Positions 48,430 through 60,180 of a DNA stretch of 64,000 nt are shown piece by piece. Each line of letters begins with the position of its first letter. The first letter of the stretch is position 1. The position numbers and the translations under genes were made by a program. The notes beneath the pieces are model-generated. The model was not told where the DNA came from. It searched no databases and saw only the letters and a list, made by a program, of their open reading frames with translations. The DNA comes from Caprimulgus europaeus (taxonomy: Eukaryota > Chordata > Aves > Caprimulgiformes > Caprimulgidae), in the NCBI GenBank assembly GCA_907165065.1, contig OU015524.1:58941295-59005294 (forward strand), written 5' to 3'.

Positions 48430-49700
48430 TACAAGTACGGATGATTCCGTACGGTCACAGCAGCGCCGATGCCGGCGGTCGGAAAGCCGCGGCCCGGGAT
48501 ACTTACACTTCGTTTTTAACCAGTTTCTCGGCAGCGTCGTTCCAGACCAAGCCCTCGGGCACCGGCGGCGGGGCTGTGCGCTGCCCGCCGAGCGGCCGTG
48601 GCTCCGCCGGAGTAGAGCGGACCGGAGTGGCGGCGCGGGGCGGGGAGGGGACGTGGCCCGCCCGCCGCCCGGCCCTCCTCTGCCCCGCCCGCTGCCGCCC
48701 TGCCGCCAGGCGTCTCCCCGGGCTGGGCACCGCCGCGGGGACGGGAGGAGTCGCCTCCGCTGCGCTCCCCGGCCCGGCGCTGGGGGAGCGGGCGGTGCCC
48801 GCTGAGCTGGGCCATGAGGTGAGCAGGGCCGCGCCGGGGGCGGCAGGTGAGCCGGGCCGGGGGCGGCGGGGGGGCCGGGCCGGGGGCGTTCCGTCACCCG
48901 CAGCGGTTCCAGGGAGCGGGGGGCGCGGGCCGGCGGGCCGCGGCAGCGGCGGGGCGCTGAGGGAGGCGGGCGGCGGAGCGCTGAGGGGCGGGGGCCGGGC
49001 GGTCGGCAGCGCCGAGCACCGGGGCTGGCGGGCCGCCCGCCGCCGCAGGAAAGGGAGTTGCGCCACATGTGTCCGCTCTCAGGAGGAGACCTTCCCATTT
49101 AGTTATTTATTTGTTTGTTTAGTTATTTACTTTCCCGTCTCCCCCTCAACTTCTCCCGAGCCCCCGCCGCCGCCCGGGCTCTGCCGCTTTTCCGCCTCGA
49201 GCCCCAGGACGGGCTGGCGCACCCGGGCCCCCCCCCCCAGCCCCCCTGGCCTCTGGGAACCGAAGGGCCTCAGCAGCGGGGCTGAGGGGGGACACCGGTC
49301 CCCATCGTTCTTTCGTGCCTCTCTGCAGACCCCCCGGCACTCACCGGGCTTTCAGGGCACAGCGTAGGCGGCACCTTCGGCGGTGTCACCCGTATGGCGG
49401 TGTCACCCGTATGGCGGTATCACCCGTCCGGCGGTGTCACCCGTCCGGCGTGAGACGCGGGTCCTGCTCCGGGAGGGTTGTTCCCGCCTGAGAAAATGTC
49501 TGCGGGGCCCAAACGTGCTCCCGCCGCTCGCAAACGGTTCCCGACGGCGGCGTCAACATCCCGGCCGCCAGCAGCGGCTGCAGCGCGGGTCGCATCCGCC
49601 TTCCGTCCCTCTTCGGCGGGGTGGCAGCTTGCTGCGGTCGCGTCTTCAGCTGTCATTCCCTCCTGCCGGAGACGTGACTGTTTTTTGTTGTTCCCCGTGA
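48430..49700 (+). promoter_or_regulatory. EZR: CpG island, probable EZR (ezrin) promoter and noncoding first exon
   Basis: The sequence here is extremely GC- and CpG-rich with no TATA box, typical of a housekeeping promoter. In human 6q25.3, EZR, RSPH3 and TAGAP lie consecutively on one strand, so a + strand EZR promoter is expected next after RSPH3. Splice donors that could end a first exon are GAG|GTGAGC at 48819 and CAG|GTGAGC at 48847. The first coding exon (Met-Pro-Lys-Pro) was not found in the rest of the window, as expected if intron 1 is long. The assignment rests on synteny; another gene start, also on the - strand, is possible. Confidence 0.45.
49379..49446 (+). repeat. 17-bp minisatellite, four copies, in the CpG island
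   Basis: Four units of GGCGGTGTCACCCGTAT (units three and four end in CC; unit three has A for G at one site) lie at 49379-49395, 49396-49412, 49413-49429 and 49430-49446, followed by a partial GGCGTG. Each unit carries CpG sites and the same TCACCCG core. Confidence 0.95.
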
Positions 49701-49746
49701 GGAAGAGGGATTTACCACATTATACGGTTTATTTTTTCTAAAGGTA

Positions 49747-52700
49747 CATAACTTTGTTAAATTTAACTTTCAGTTGTTTTTTATTTCTCCGCTGAAAGCC
49801 TGCGTCCAGTAGCCAAATGACAGTTTGATTTTCTAGAAAGGTGAATTCGGGGCAGCCAAACTCTTCTCGGAGGCTTGTGGCTTTCGCTGTGTGACTTGAG
49901 CATAACAAGTATGTTCCTCGTTACAAAGGAGGGCCACGAAGGCTAACAGCTTTTGTGAAAGACATCTAAAGTAGTTGATGAAGAGCACAAAGTAGTAGCT
50001 GTCTTTAAAATGTGAGTTTAAATAGACTCTTGTCTCCTGAGCTGATACTTTTAATTTATAAAGGACTGTATAGGACAAAATCCAAGCTGTGTTCGTGTGT
50101 GGCTACTTTGTCCAACATATAGGATTATTCATATCACCTTGATGAGGGTCTTCATGAATAAATACAAGAGGTACATACATTCCCTTTCCAAGAAGTGGTG
50201 GGAGAAGATGTGCTTGGCATTATTGCCAGAAGACTAGCAAATCCAGCTCTGATAGAAGGAGGAAGGAAGAGATTCCCAATCTGAGCACTTGGATCTCTCG
50301 GTATTGCAGTTGTAAAATTAACATCAACATGTGCGACCTGATCCTTGGTTGTCCCAATGCTTAGCAGAAAACCTGACTCTCGTCTGAGATATCTAATCAC
50401 GTGCAGTGGCACAGAGTGTCAAGTGGTCTTGTCCTGACTTGGCAACTTTTCCTGCAAGACAAGAACTTCTCTTTTTCTTGTGAGGTCTGCAGTACTCCAC
50501 CGACCACACACATGCAGCACCTCTGTTGTGCTCTGACCTTTTGCTGGGGAGAAATAAAGATGCTGTCATGGGAATTCTCTGTCACAGGTCCTTCAGGTCC
50601 CTGCTCTTGGTTTGAAGAAGCAGCACAAGGAGCACTGCTCCACCTCTGTGCATGGGAAGCAGTCATACTGTATGACATGAAATGGGGCAGGTGGCTCTGA
50701 GTGGGACACAGGCAGTTCTGCTAAACAGAAGTATGGATACAGTGACAGGATCAGTGACAAATTGTGTCATTATTGTTTGATACTGTGTGTGTTTGCTGCT
50801 CTGCTGCTGCTGTTACGTGCAGTATATTTTCCACCATTAGTGTGCACTTACTTGCCCTTCGTTGTAAGTCAGAGCAGTCAAAATCTCATTTGCAAATCTA
50901 ATGGGAGCCACTATAGATCCTGGAGTGGTATAACTGCTCATCACTACCGTGTTTTGAATTGCTGAGTGCTCTCAGGGTGTGTGTCTGACGTTTAAACAGG
51001 ACCCGATCTGATCATGCAGATGCTGCAAATTGACAATAGGATTATTTGTGTAAGAAGTAGAAGATGGGGTGAGAGGGAATAAAAGCTAGAAATAAGATCA
51101 GAAAAACTGTACTGGTTTCTCTGGATCCGCGCATCAGAATGAGAATGATAGTGGAAGATTTGGAGAGTTCGATACAAGAAAACACATAAACACAACAAAA
51201 TGGTTATTTCTTAAAAGCAGAAGGGGCTACTAAATCATGTAGTTAGTTCTCCACTTTTAACCAGGTTGAAGCCTTAGGTAGGCATCTTCAATTTTATTTA
51301 AAATTGCTCAATTTTTGAGATAAAAGTGAAGAGTTAAACCATTTTGAGTGCACTGCTTGTAGGTAGACTGTCTTTTAACCTGGGCACTTGTTTTGCATTT
51401 GTTTTGCAGACATGTAAGCCAGCAGGTCACAGATTCATGCTCTGTAACTAAAGACAGTAACTTCTATTTCCTTTCAATTCCGTAATCTGCTCTGCAGCGA
51501 GAATCTCCTTGTTATAAAGTTCTGTGAGAACACACGTTTCTTCTTTCCCTGCCTGTCCTTCTGCCAGGATTCAGTGGAAAGGAAACAGCATAAGATAATT
51601 CCCCCCGACTGTTGTGACACATTTATTCTATGATGTGTTGCAGGGGCTGGGACCTGAGCTGCTGTCCCTTTCCGTCAAACTCCTGACTTCTTGGCTGATG
51701 ATTAGAAACCAAAATCGTCAACCATCACCATGTCCATAAGTCAGTACACACACACTGTACTTTAAGACAGTCTGTGCTGTTGTTTGATGTAAGTTTCATG
51801 TGTTTAATACGAGTTTTCATGTGTTTGAGTGCTCGACATTACACCTAATTTTATGAACCTAAATAGTCCTCTTCAGTAAGAGTAATCTGGCTCACAAGAT
51901 GTTTGCAGAACCAGAGCATATTTAAAGTACACATTGCCAGCTAGTTCCCTACTGGCTCTGCTCAGTTTTTATTTTAAGATGTTCCTGCTTTTAGAGATAA
52001 GCATGAAGCAAACGAGATTGCTCCAAACACCAAGGGAATAGCAGTCACACACTTCTACTTAAGCACGTGCCGTCATACAACTGGCCACATCGTTTAATTG
52101 TCACTAAGCCCAGAAGAAACTGTTTGTTCTTTTCTTGCATGTGTGGAAAGGAGTAGGAAATATCTTTAAGTGATGCCAAGGATACTGCTATTTTATGATA
52201 ACTAGCAGGAAATAACAAGAGTTAAGACAGAAAGAAAGTCAGTCTACTTGAATTCTGTGTGGGGAAAATCTTGAAAGTTGATAATAAAATTTAATTCCAT
52301 ACATATCCTGAGGATAATCAAAGAAATATTTTGGTTCTGGCTTTGCTTTTTTGCTTGCTTACCTCTTTCTTTCCTGCCTTCTTCTGAATATGGGCTATTT
52401 GGAATTTGTTGTGAAAGAGTGCTTTGGGTTGCAGATATCTCTGACATGACAATCTAGAAGGGACAGTTCTTTCCCGTGGTCTTTGTATGCTTCTCATAGT
52501 TCCTCTTTTTTCTTGCTTTTGCTGCCTGTACCAATTCATCTTCTGTAAAATGACGTGAGTTGCAGTTCTAAATCAGGATGAAGGATGCCTTCATAAACTA
52601 ATTTCATCTTGAAGGACAGAGTAGATCTGCTTTTATCTTTCTCCTTGCTGCACCTAGAGTGCTATTTTAGGAGAAACTGTTTCGCAAACAACTTGAGATA

Positions 52701-55700
52701 GCAAAATTTCAGCTTTTCAAATAGCATTAACTACTCATTATTACAAGCTGGAATGAAGATGCAATAGAGATTGTACGATAAGACATTGATTTATAGTTCT
52801 AATGTGTTGGAGAGGTAACTTCATTGCATTGATTACCTACCAGTGCTTTCTCCCATTCAACTTTCATGATTTTTCAAAGGACATCCCTGAACACCCTGAC
52901 ACTCTATATTTCTTTGCTTAAGCCCCTGAAAAATTGCAGTGGGAATACAAAGCAGAAAAGTGCATTTCTAGTCCTTGTGGTGGGTCGTAAAAGAATTTAA
53001 AGGAGGCTCTGTCATGCTGGGTTGGTAACTGAACATCTTTCTTTGTTGTCATTTTTCCCTCTGGAGAGCCTCAAGTTTCACGTGTAGAAAGATTTGACTC
53101 TTTGAATTTGTAATAAATCCCTGAAGATAACAGACAAATATAAATGAAAAGGCTAGTTCTTGTCTGTGTCAGAGAAGAGCCTGAAAAAGTAGCTGTGCAG
53201 AACTGTGTGTGTTTCATCTTGTTATTCTTAATTTAGGCACTGGTATTGGAGTGTAAAAGAAGATGCAGGCAGTATCTCAGGAATATCACCATGGTCTGCT
53301 GTGAGTGGCACCTAGTCCTGACTCTCCCAACAGTTCAGTGCTGGGGAAGAAGACCTCCCATCTCTGTCTGACTTATGGGGGTCAGAGAATAAGTTACAGT
53401 AATAGCTTCATCTCAGCCCAACCGCTGGGAGCCAGTTCTCCGTGTAATGTGGATGGATTCCCTGTCCCAATTGTTGTCTCTGCTCTGAGGGAAGTGGGAA
53501 CAAGTCTGTTCTAGGAGGATGCTTCATCATTGCACATCTCATGTGTATCCTGGGAAGGAGCAGGGGAGTTGTCTGTCTTGTGTGTTGAGGTACAATAGAA
53601 GAGTGTTTGTCTCTTGAGTGCCTAGGGTGATAGTATTCTTTTTGCCTTACGTGGGGCAGTGGGGCTCCTGACAGTGAAACTTGTGCTTGTGGTTAAGGTA
53701 GTTCAACTGGTGGCTGCCCAGACCTGCATGTTACACATAGTGCTGTTTCAGTGCTAAAGGTCAACTCTTTGTGCTGAGGGATGTTGCAGATGACCTGCAA
53801 GACCAAAACACTCTGCCTGGAATGGCTCACCACATTCATTGCACAGATGGCACCATGCTTTGTTTTCACAGCAACACTAAATATGTTGGGGAAAGTTGTG
53901 TGCTGCCAGTTCGGGAGCACAAGTCGTTCCAGAATGGAGAGATTCATACACAGATGAAAAACTTCTCTGGGTTCATCCTGTTGGGAGACCCTGTGCCCCG
54001 CCAACCTTCTGATGCTATTGCTTCTCAAACGATCGTCTGAAGAACTGTTGCAAGAAGTGGATTTGTGGCAAACGTGGAATAACAGCTGGTGGAGTGCGTA
54101 GGGTGGTGCCACCAGTGTGGTCAGCAGTGTGTGTTGGGCATGCAAGTCATGGGCATGGTGTAGGTGGGCTACAGAGGCCTGTAGTGTAGAGACACAGGGA
54201 GTGCAGAGAGAGCCACTGTGCCCCCGTGCAGTTCTTCTGGTACCTAGAGCAGGCAAAGACAGGGCACAGCATTTACTGCAAGTCTTGTACCACAGCACAG
54301 GTAACAAAGTGGGTGTAGGTGTGCTTTGCTGTGTTTTCATGGCGTGTTGTAGAGCTGCACTTAGGAAAGCGTTAGAGCAGTGGTATCTAATGGGCGCGAG
54401 CATGCACAATAGCAAGCAAATGCAGTGCAGTGAGCAGTGTTATACTTTGCTCCTTCACTTGGTCTCTTGTTTCCAGGTTCCTGTTGCTATGAGTGGTGTT
54501 GAGGGACTCTTGAGGATAAGCAAGAGTATCTTCTGCAAGAGCATCATGTATATCTTTCAGAGGGAACTGCAACAGCAGAAGTCCCATGTGCTTTTTTGGT
54601 CATAAACTGTCACTGCAATTTTGTTGGTTTACTTCAGCTAGAACGTTATTTCAGTCACCACAGCTGTATCATGTGGTCAACAGCATTGGTTTGTCCTGCC
54701 CTACAGAAGTGAGTAACATTAAAACCAATATGGCTTTTTTAAAGATTACAATTAAAAGTGCTGCGAGGCTGAGCAATAAACAAACAATTTATAAAGCAGT
54801 AACATTGTGCTTTGCCAGAGCCTTGACAGATTGATGCCCAAAGAAGACACTAAGTATCTAATAATTTTATTGCTCTGCAATACTAAACAGTGGAAGGACC
54901 AGTGAAGTATGTGTTAAAAGCATAGCTAAGCTAGTTCAAAGTTTATTTTGTCCCCAGGGAGGTGGATGTTCCTTCTTTGTCAGGTGGAATTATGTCCAGA
55001 GTCATTGCCACAGATGCAGTGTGCTGGGAGCCAAGGGGAGTGTGACAGGAAGGGAAGCAGCGGGGCTGAACAAAGATCTGGAAAGAGGCGGTAAGCGAAA
55101 GGCAAAGGAAAGATAATTAAATGCTGGAAAGTATTAGCTAAAGGAAAGAAGTTACTAAAAACATAACTGAAGTTGAATTGAAAAAACAAAAGCGAAACTC
55201 TTAGATGGAGGGACAGTGCAAAACCCCAGAGATTTGGTTTGTCAGTGTAGGAACTTTTATTTTAATTGTTTTCATTTAGTCTTATCAACCAACTCGACTT
55301 TCTGTGCGGAGAGGCAACCTCTGTAATGTTGTAGAAAGCAAAAAAAACTCTACATGTGCAGTCTGGGATGCTTTTTGGCTTCTGATTTTTTCTTGTATCT
55401 TGGTGGGTATCGTGGCTTACCTGCCTCATTGAGCAAGTAAGAGGGATTAAACTCTTTTTAAACGATTAAGGCGAGCAAAAAAGAAACATAACTCTTTTCT
55501 GCTCCAGCTATACTTAGATATCTCAGCAATCACCCATATTAATTAAACAAGTGACTTAATACCTCTCACAGTGAAACAGCAGCAGGTGATTTGCCTGCTG
55601 ACATCAGGTGATTTACCTGTTGAAACACTACCTTTTTGTATTCTCATGGCTCATCCAAAAAAGACCTGGGCTGTTGGCCAGAATGAATCCAAGTGCACTG

Positions 55701-58700
55701 GGGTAAAACCACTCCTCCCTCTTTCAGTGGAAGAGAAACGTGAAAACTAGCACATGAGGTGTCCTGAGTGGATGCATCATTTGCTCCTTGTGAACCTGGC
55801 AGCCAGACAGCCCTTCCTCATTCCAATGGTGCCAAGCACTGGAAGGAGATCGCTCCGTGGTTGGTCCTCAGTGGTGGGTGCCATTGAAAGTAAGAAAAGT
55901 GCTGGGTGAGGAATTGCACAGTTGGGAGGAGGTTGTTGTATCCCAAATGAAGGAGGATGAAGCTAAGAATTTCAGTCAAATATAATGCAGCCTGATTCAT
56001 TGCGAAGTCACTGAAACTGATGCGTTTCTGGAAAATGTTTTGGTTTCAGTTAACTCAGCATATTCAGTCAAAAATAAGTTTTACTGAAAATATTTTGACT
56101 TGTTCATGACTCACTTGTTTTTACAAGCCTAACACTCCTTTCCCCACAAAACAAGTAAATAAGCAGGCAAAGCAAGCACACATTTACTGTAAAATCTGCA
56201 GTCTTGAAATTCTGTAGTTGTGAAAAGTGTTCTCTGTTTTCCCTTCAGTGAACCTGTTGGGGAGGCAGGGGGGGAGGTGTTGTGCAAAGTTTCTTGCTGC
56301 TGTGGGGACACTTGGTGTCCTAGATTGGAAACCCATTGCTTTGGATTTTTCCTTTTGCTTAGAACAAAAGATTGCAGAGGCATTTTGGGCCTCTTGGAGG
56401 TTGCAGATGGATCGTAATGATATTCTTGCCACTGGTTGTGCCTACCAAGGATTCTGGACCTTATTACTTCTCGTGTAACAGCTGCCAGTGACAAGAATAA
56501 TTTTCACGCTTGGAAATCATCTTTACTTGACCTGTGCACATTTACATGCCATTCTTCTTTCTGAAATATTCTTAGTGTAAGTGATGAATGGAATAATTTC
56601 CCTTTTTAATGCATGAATTTCCTATACAGATTTTTCATTCAGTCTGCGAAGGTGTGTGGAGGTTTTTGATTAATAAAAATGTATCCTAGTTTTCATGCCT
56701 TTATTGCTTTCCTGTATTTATTTAGTTTTCATGTATTGTATTTACAGGGCAGAGAGGCTGTCCTGACCAAAACAGAGAGTTGGACAAATAAGGATAATTG
56801 GGAGAGTAAATTAGTTTTCCCTCTTTTCTAAAAGAAAAGTGTGTAGCTGATTTTTTTTTTTCTTTTTCTGCAAGTTGTTATCATTTCAGTGATTTGTCAA
56901 TGTTAAAACCTGAATCTTGGAACCCTTCAGCCTCTGCACCCGTACAGACAAATGCTTACAATCTCTGGACCCCTAGCAAAGATGAAATGCTGAGTTACAG
57001 AGTGTATGAGAGGATGTTAGAGGTCATCAAAGAGACTCTGTTGAGCAGAGTTTGTGGGTCTCTGTCTTTATTTAAAAAAAAAAGATCCGTTTTTTGTAAC
57101 ATACTTTATCAGCATTTAAAATATCAGCATTTTAAAGTAGTTTCCAAATAGGACATTACAAAAATAAGTATTGACTTATTAAACTAATGGAAAACAGAGT
57201 ATAAAAATTAAGTTATTTAAAATATTTTGTACCCAGCTTGGTAAAATAATTCACAATATATTTGAAGACAGTGTTGAATTAGTGTCTTTTTTAATCTGTA
57301 AAAAATATTATCAGAATATATTTCTTCAGATTTTTTTATTCTCAGATTTACTAGGTTTTTTAACTATATAAATCTCTGAATTGTCTTTATGGACGGTGAT
57401 TTGCATTGATTACTTTATTAATAAATTAATTTATTTTGAAAAATTATAACCTGATGACTGTGGGTTTTTCTAAATTCCAGTCTGATAGCAAAAAATGTCA
57501 TGGATCTGCTTAGGTGCTAAGGTTGCTGTCATACTTCTAGTAACATATTGCAGTCCCAGAATCTCAAATTGCATTAAATTGTAGTTTTAAAATCATGTAC
57601 TTTGACAAGGATGATTTTCAAAGGTTGAGCCTGTGGTGTTTACAGGACAACTTAAACAGCATCTTTGTGGAAAGTGTGACCAGTTCCCTCAGTTTGTTCC
57701 AGCAGAGCACTGACTCTTGAATCATATTTATTCTCCCACTGCAAATCTGGTTAGCATTTCATCAGTGGCCGTTTAGCAGAGATTGGTTTGGGGTGGTTTT
57801 TTTTAACATTGTAGTAGATGTTGGAGACTAGAATGCCATGGTGCAACAAGTAAAACACACTTCAACAGTTTACTGACCCAACACAGTATTTAGTGTTGGG
57901 TAGTGGACACTTTTAGATAACCTTGAGTTCTTCCACTTGCAGACCTTGCATCCCATATAAACATCGGACAGAATATGGTCATGTAGGTTTTATAAATTAC
58001 TAAAATGACCTTCTGGTAACTTGGGGTGCAAATGTCAAATGTTTGAGTTGTTTGGGGTTATTTTTCATTCACTCGCTGAACCATACTGAATGGATGTTTC
58101 AAATGTCAGTGGGGTTGAAGAGGTCATGCAACTTGGTGAAGAAATAAGGACAAATGACCTCTTGGTGAACTTTTAGTGAAAGGTTAGAGATCAGAGGGGT
58201 TTTTTCCTACATTGTTGTAACAAGCTTTTCTAAATCAGGATAACTTTTAAATGAAGAAAGGGTACTCTTTGCATCTGTTGCTAGAGCCCTTGAAGAAATT
58301 AAACACATTCCAAGATGGTCTCTGGAAAAAATGGCATACAAACAAAAGCTGAGCTGCTGAAATACTAGGTATATTTTATATCTGCCTATACTTTGCACTC
58401 ATTAATCCATGGTGTGATAAATTTTAAGTTCCTAATTTAGTATTGGTATGGGAGTCAACGGTCACTTATATTTAAGTGGGTTTTTTCATTCTGGGGAGGT
58501 AGTGGCTGAACTCTTCCTTTACTGACCTCTGCAGCATTGGCCTTGTTATTCTGATTTCATATTTTCTTTTGCATTCTCCTGCACTGAAGAAAGAAACTTG
58601 TATAGAAAAGAGCCAGTCTCCTTTTATTTATTCAGGTTTCATTTTTGCTGGAGTAAGAGTAGAACTACATTACTGTGCAGGATGAAATTGCAAGGCTAAA

Positions 58701-59760
58701 ACTTTAAACAAGCACAAACAGTGTGCATGTGATGCCACATTTTTTGGCTTCTTGTTTGAGTAACATGCAAGTAGTGGCACAGGATCCCAAGAAGGTCTGT
58801 GTACCATCCAATTGCCAAGAAGGCTTCCAGTCCAGACCTTGGAAAGGCAGAAGTCCAGTTATAACTCTGTGTTACAGGCTGTCAGTGTGGGAGAACATGA
58901 AGTTCAACTAATCTTTAGTTGACAGCAGGCAGCAATTTTTTCTCTCTCCTGGATCTGAGAAACAGGTTACTGTGCTGAATATGAATGGTGATTTATTGTG
59001 TTGAATCTGCATCTATATCTACATTTATTCAACAATAACCTGTGAGCCACAATTTGTGGATTTTTGGAATCATCATATGGCTTTGCAATCAAAGGTGAAA
59101 TTAAGGAAACAGCTAAGTAGTATTTGGGAACATGTGTAGCTCTCATTAATCAAGCATATATGCAGTATTTGGCAGATTTGGGTATTTTTAGAGTTGTACA
59201 CTGTAGGTATTCTAAGCTCTGCTATGAAAATATAACCCCTAAACCGAACATAACCTTTAAGAAAAGGCAATAAGAAATCACTCCTCAAGTTACAGTTTAA
59301 TTCCAACAGAATTTAATATAATGGCTCAATTTCAATAAATTAGTTATAATGTACCATATGAAGATTGCATTTCTCATGCAGTATCCCAGTCCAGCCAGTT
59401 CACTTGTGTGAATGGGAATGAAGGGATGTGGGTGGTTTTGAATCCAGCTGCTGTTGGCAGAAAATCTGAGTGTGCAGTTTGCAGCAAACAAATTGAGGGA
59501 TGTGATGGGCAGCTGTTACCCAGTACAAGGCTTGTGGGGTTTAATTAAACAAATCACCTACTGTTGTCTCCCTACATCGAATATTAAGTTCTTAGTGAAA
59601 ACTCTTTGCTTATGCTTTAGCTTGAGCTTTGAGGATATATTAGTGTTATCATTGCTTCCTTCCGACAGCTCATGGTCTGAGGCCTTTAGGAGTGGACAGA
59701 GGAAAGAAAACATTTGTAGTAGCCAAGATGCTGTTAACAAACAGTGGGGCATATTATGGA
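49747..59760. other. No recognised exon; probable EZR intron 1
   Basis: Ten kilobases without a conserved coding exon, consistent with a long first intron of EZR. The only long open frame is a 240-codon one on the - strand at 53693-54415, discussed as a possible transposase relic. An imperfect repeat 'caggtgatttgcctg' / 'caggtgatttacctg' lies at about 55585 and 55607. Confidence 0.45.
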
Positions 59761-59764
59761 AGAG

Positions 59765-60180
59765 CATTAATTATGCTGAGAGATTTGGGACTGTTCAGCC
59801 TGGAGAAGAGAAACCTCAGGGGAGATCTTATAGTGGCCTTCCAGTACCTGAAGTGGCCTACAAGAAAGCTGGGGAGGGACTTTTTATAAGGGCAATTAAT
59901 GATAGAACAAGCGGAAATGGCTTTAAACTGGAAGAGGGTAGGTTTGGATTAGATATTGGAAAGAAATTATTTCCTGTGAGGGTGGTCAGACACTGCAACA
60001 GGTTGCCCAGAGAAGCTGTGGATGCCCCCTCCCTGGAAGTGTTCAAGGCCAGGTTGAATGAGGCTTTGAGCAACCTGGTTGGGGGTTGTCCCTGCTCATG
60101 GCAGGGGGGTTGGAACCAGATGATCTTTAAGGTCCTTTCCAACCTAAACCGTTATTCTGGGACTCTGTGATTCCATTATT
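59765..60180 (+). mobile_element. CR1 LINE 3' end, sense
   Basis: This is the sense CR1 3' region. The end of ORF2 is still largely in one frame: LPVPEVAYKKAGEGLFIRAI, NDRTSGNGFKLEEGRFGLDI and SLEVFKARLNEALSNLVGGC. It is followed by 'tgctcatggcaggggggttg', 'gatgatctttaaggtccttt' and a degenerate ATTCTGGG/CTCTGTG/ATTCCATT tail. It is close in sequence to the copies at 88-900 and 8815-9290. Confidence 0.92.

Noticed and set aside
48388..49367. Several 100-316 codon open frames in the CpG island on both strands
   Set aside because: Ala/Gly/Pro/Arg-only translations are the usual by-product of high GC; no domain and no supported start.
54117..54605. 162-codon open frame on the + strand
   Set aside because: No family resemblance, and it overlaps the opposite-strand frame that was itself only weakly supported.
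54834..54900. Met-Pro-Lys start considered as the ezrin first coding exon
   Set aside because: It continues Glu-Asp-Thr, not Pro plus a donor; a similar start at about 61604 reads Met-Pro-Arg. Neither matches ezrin.
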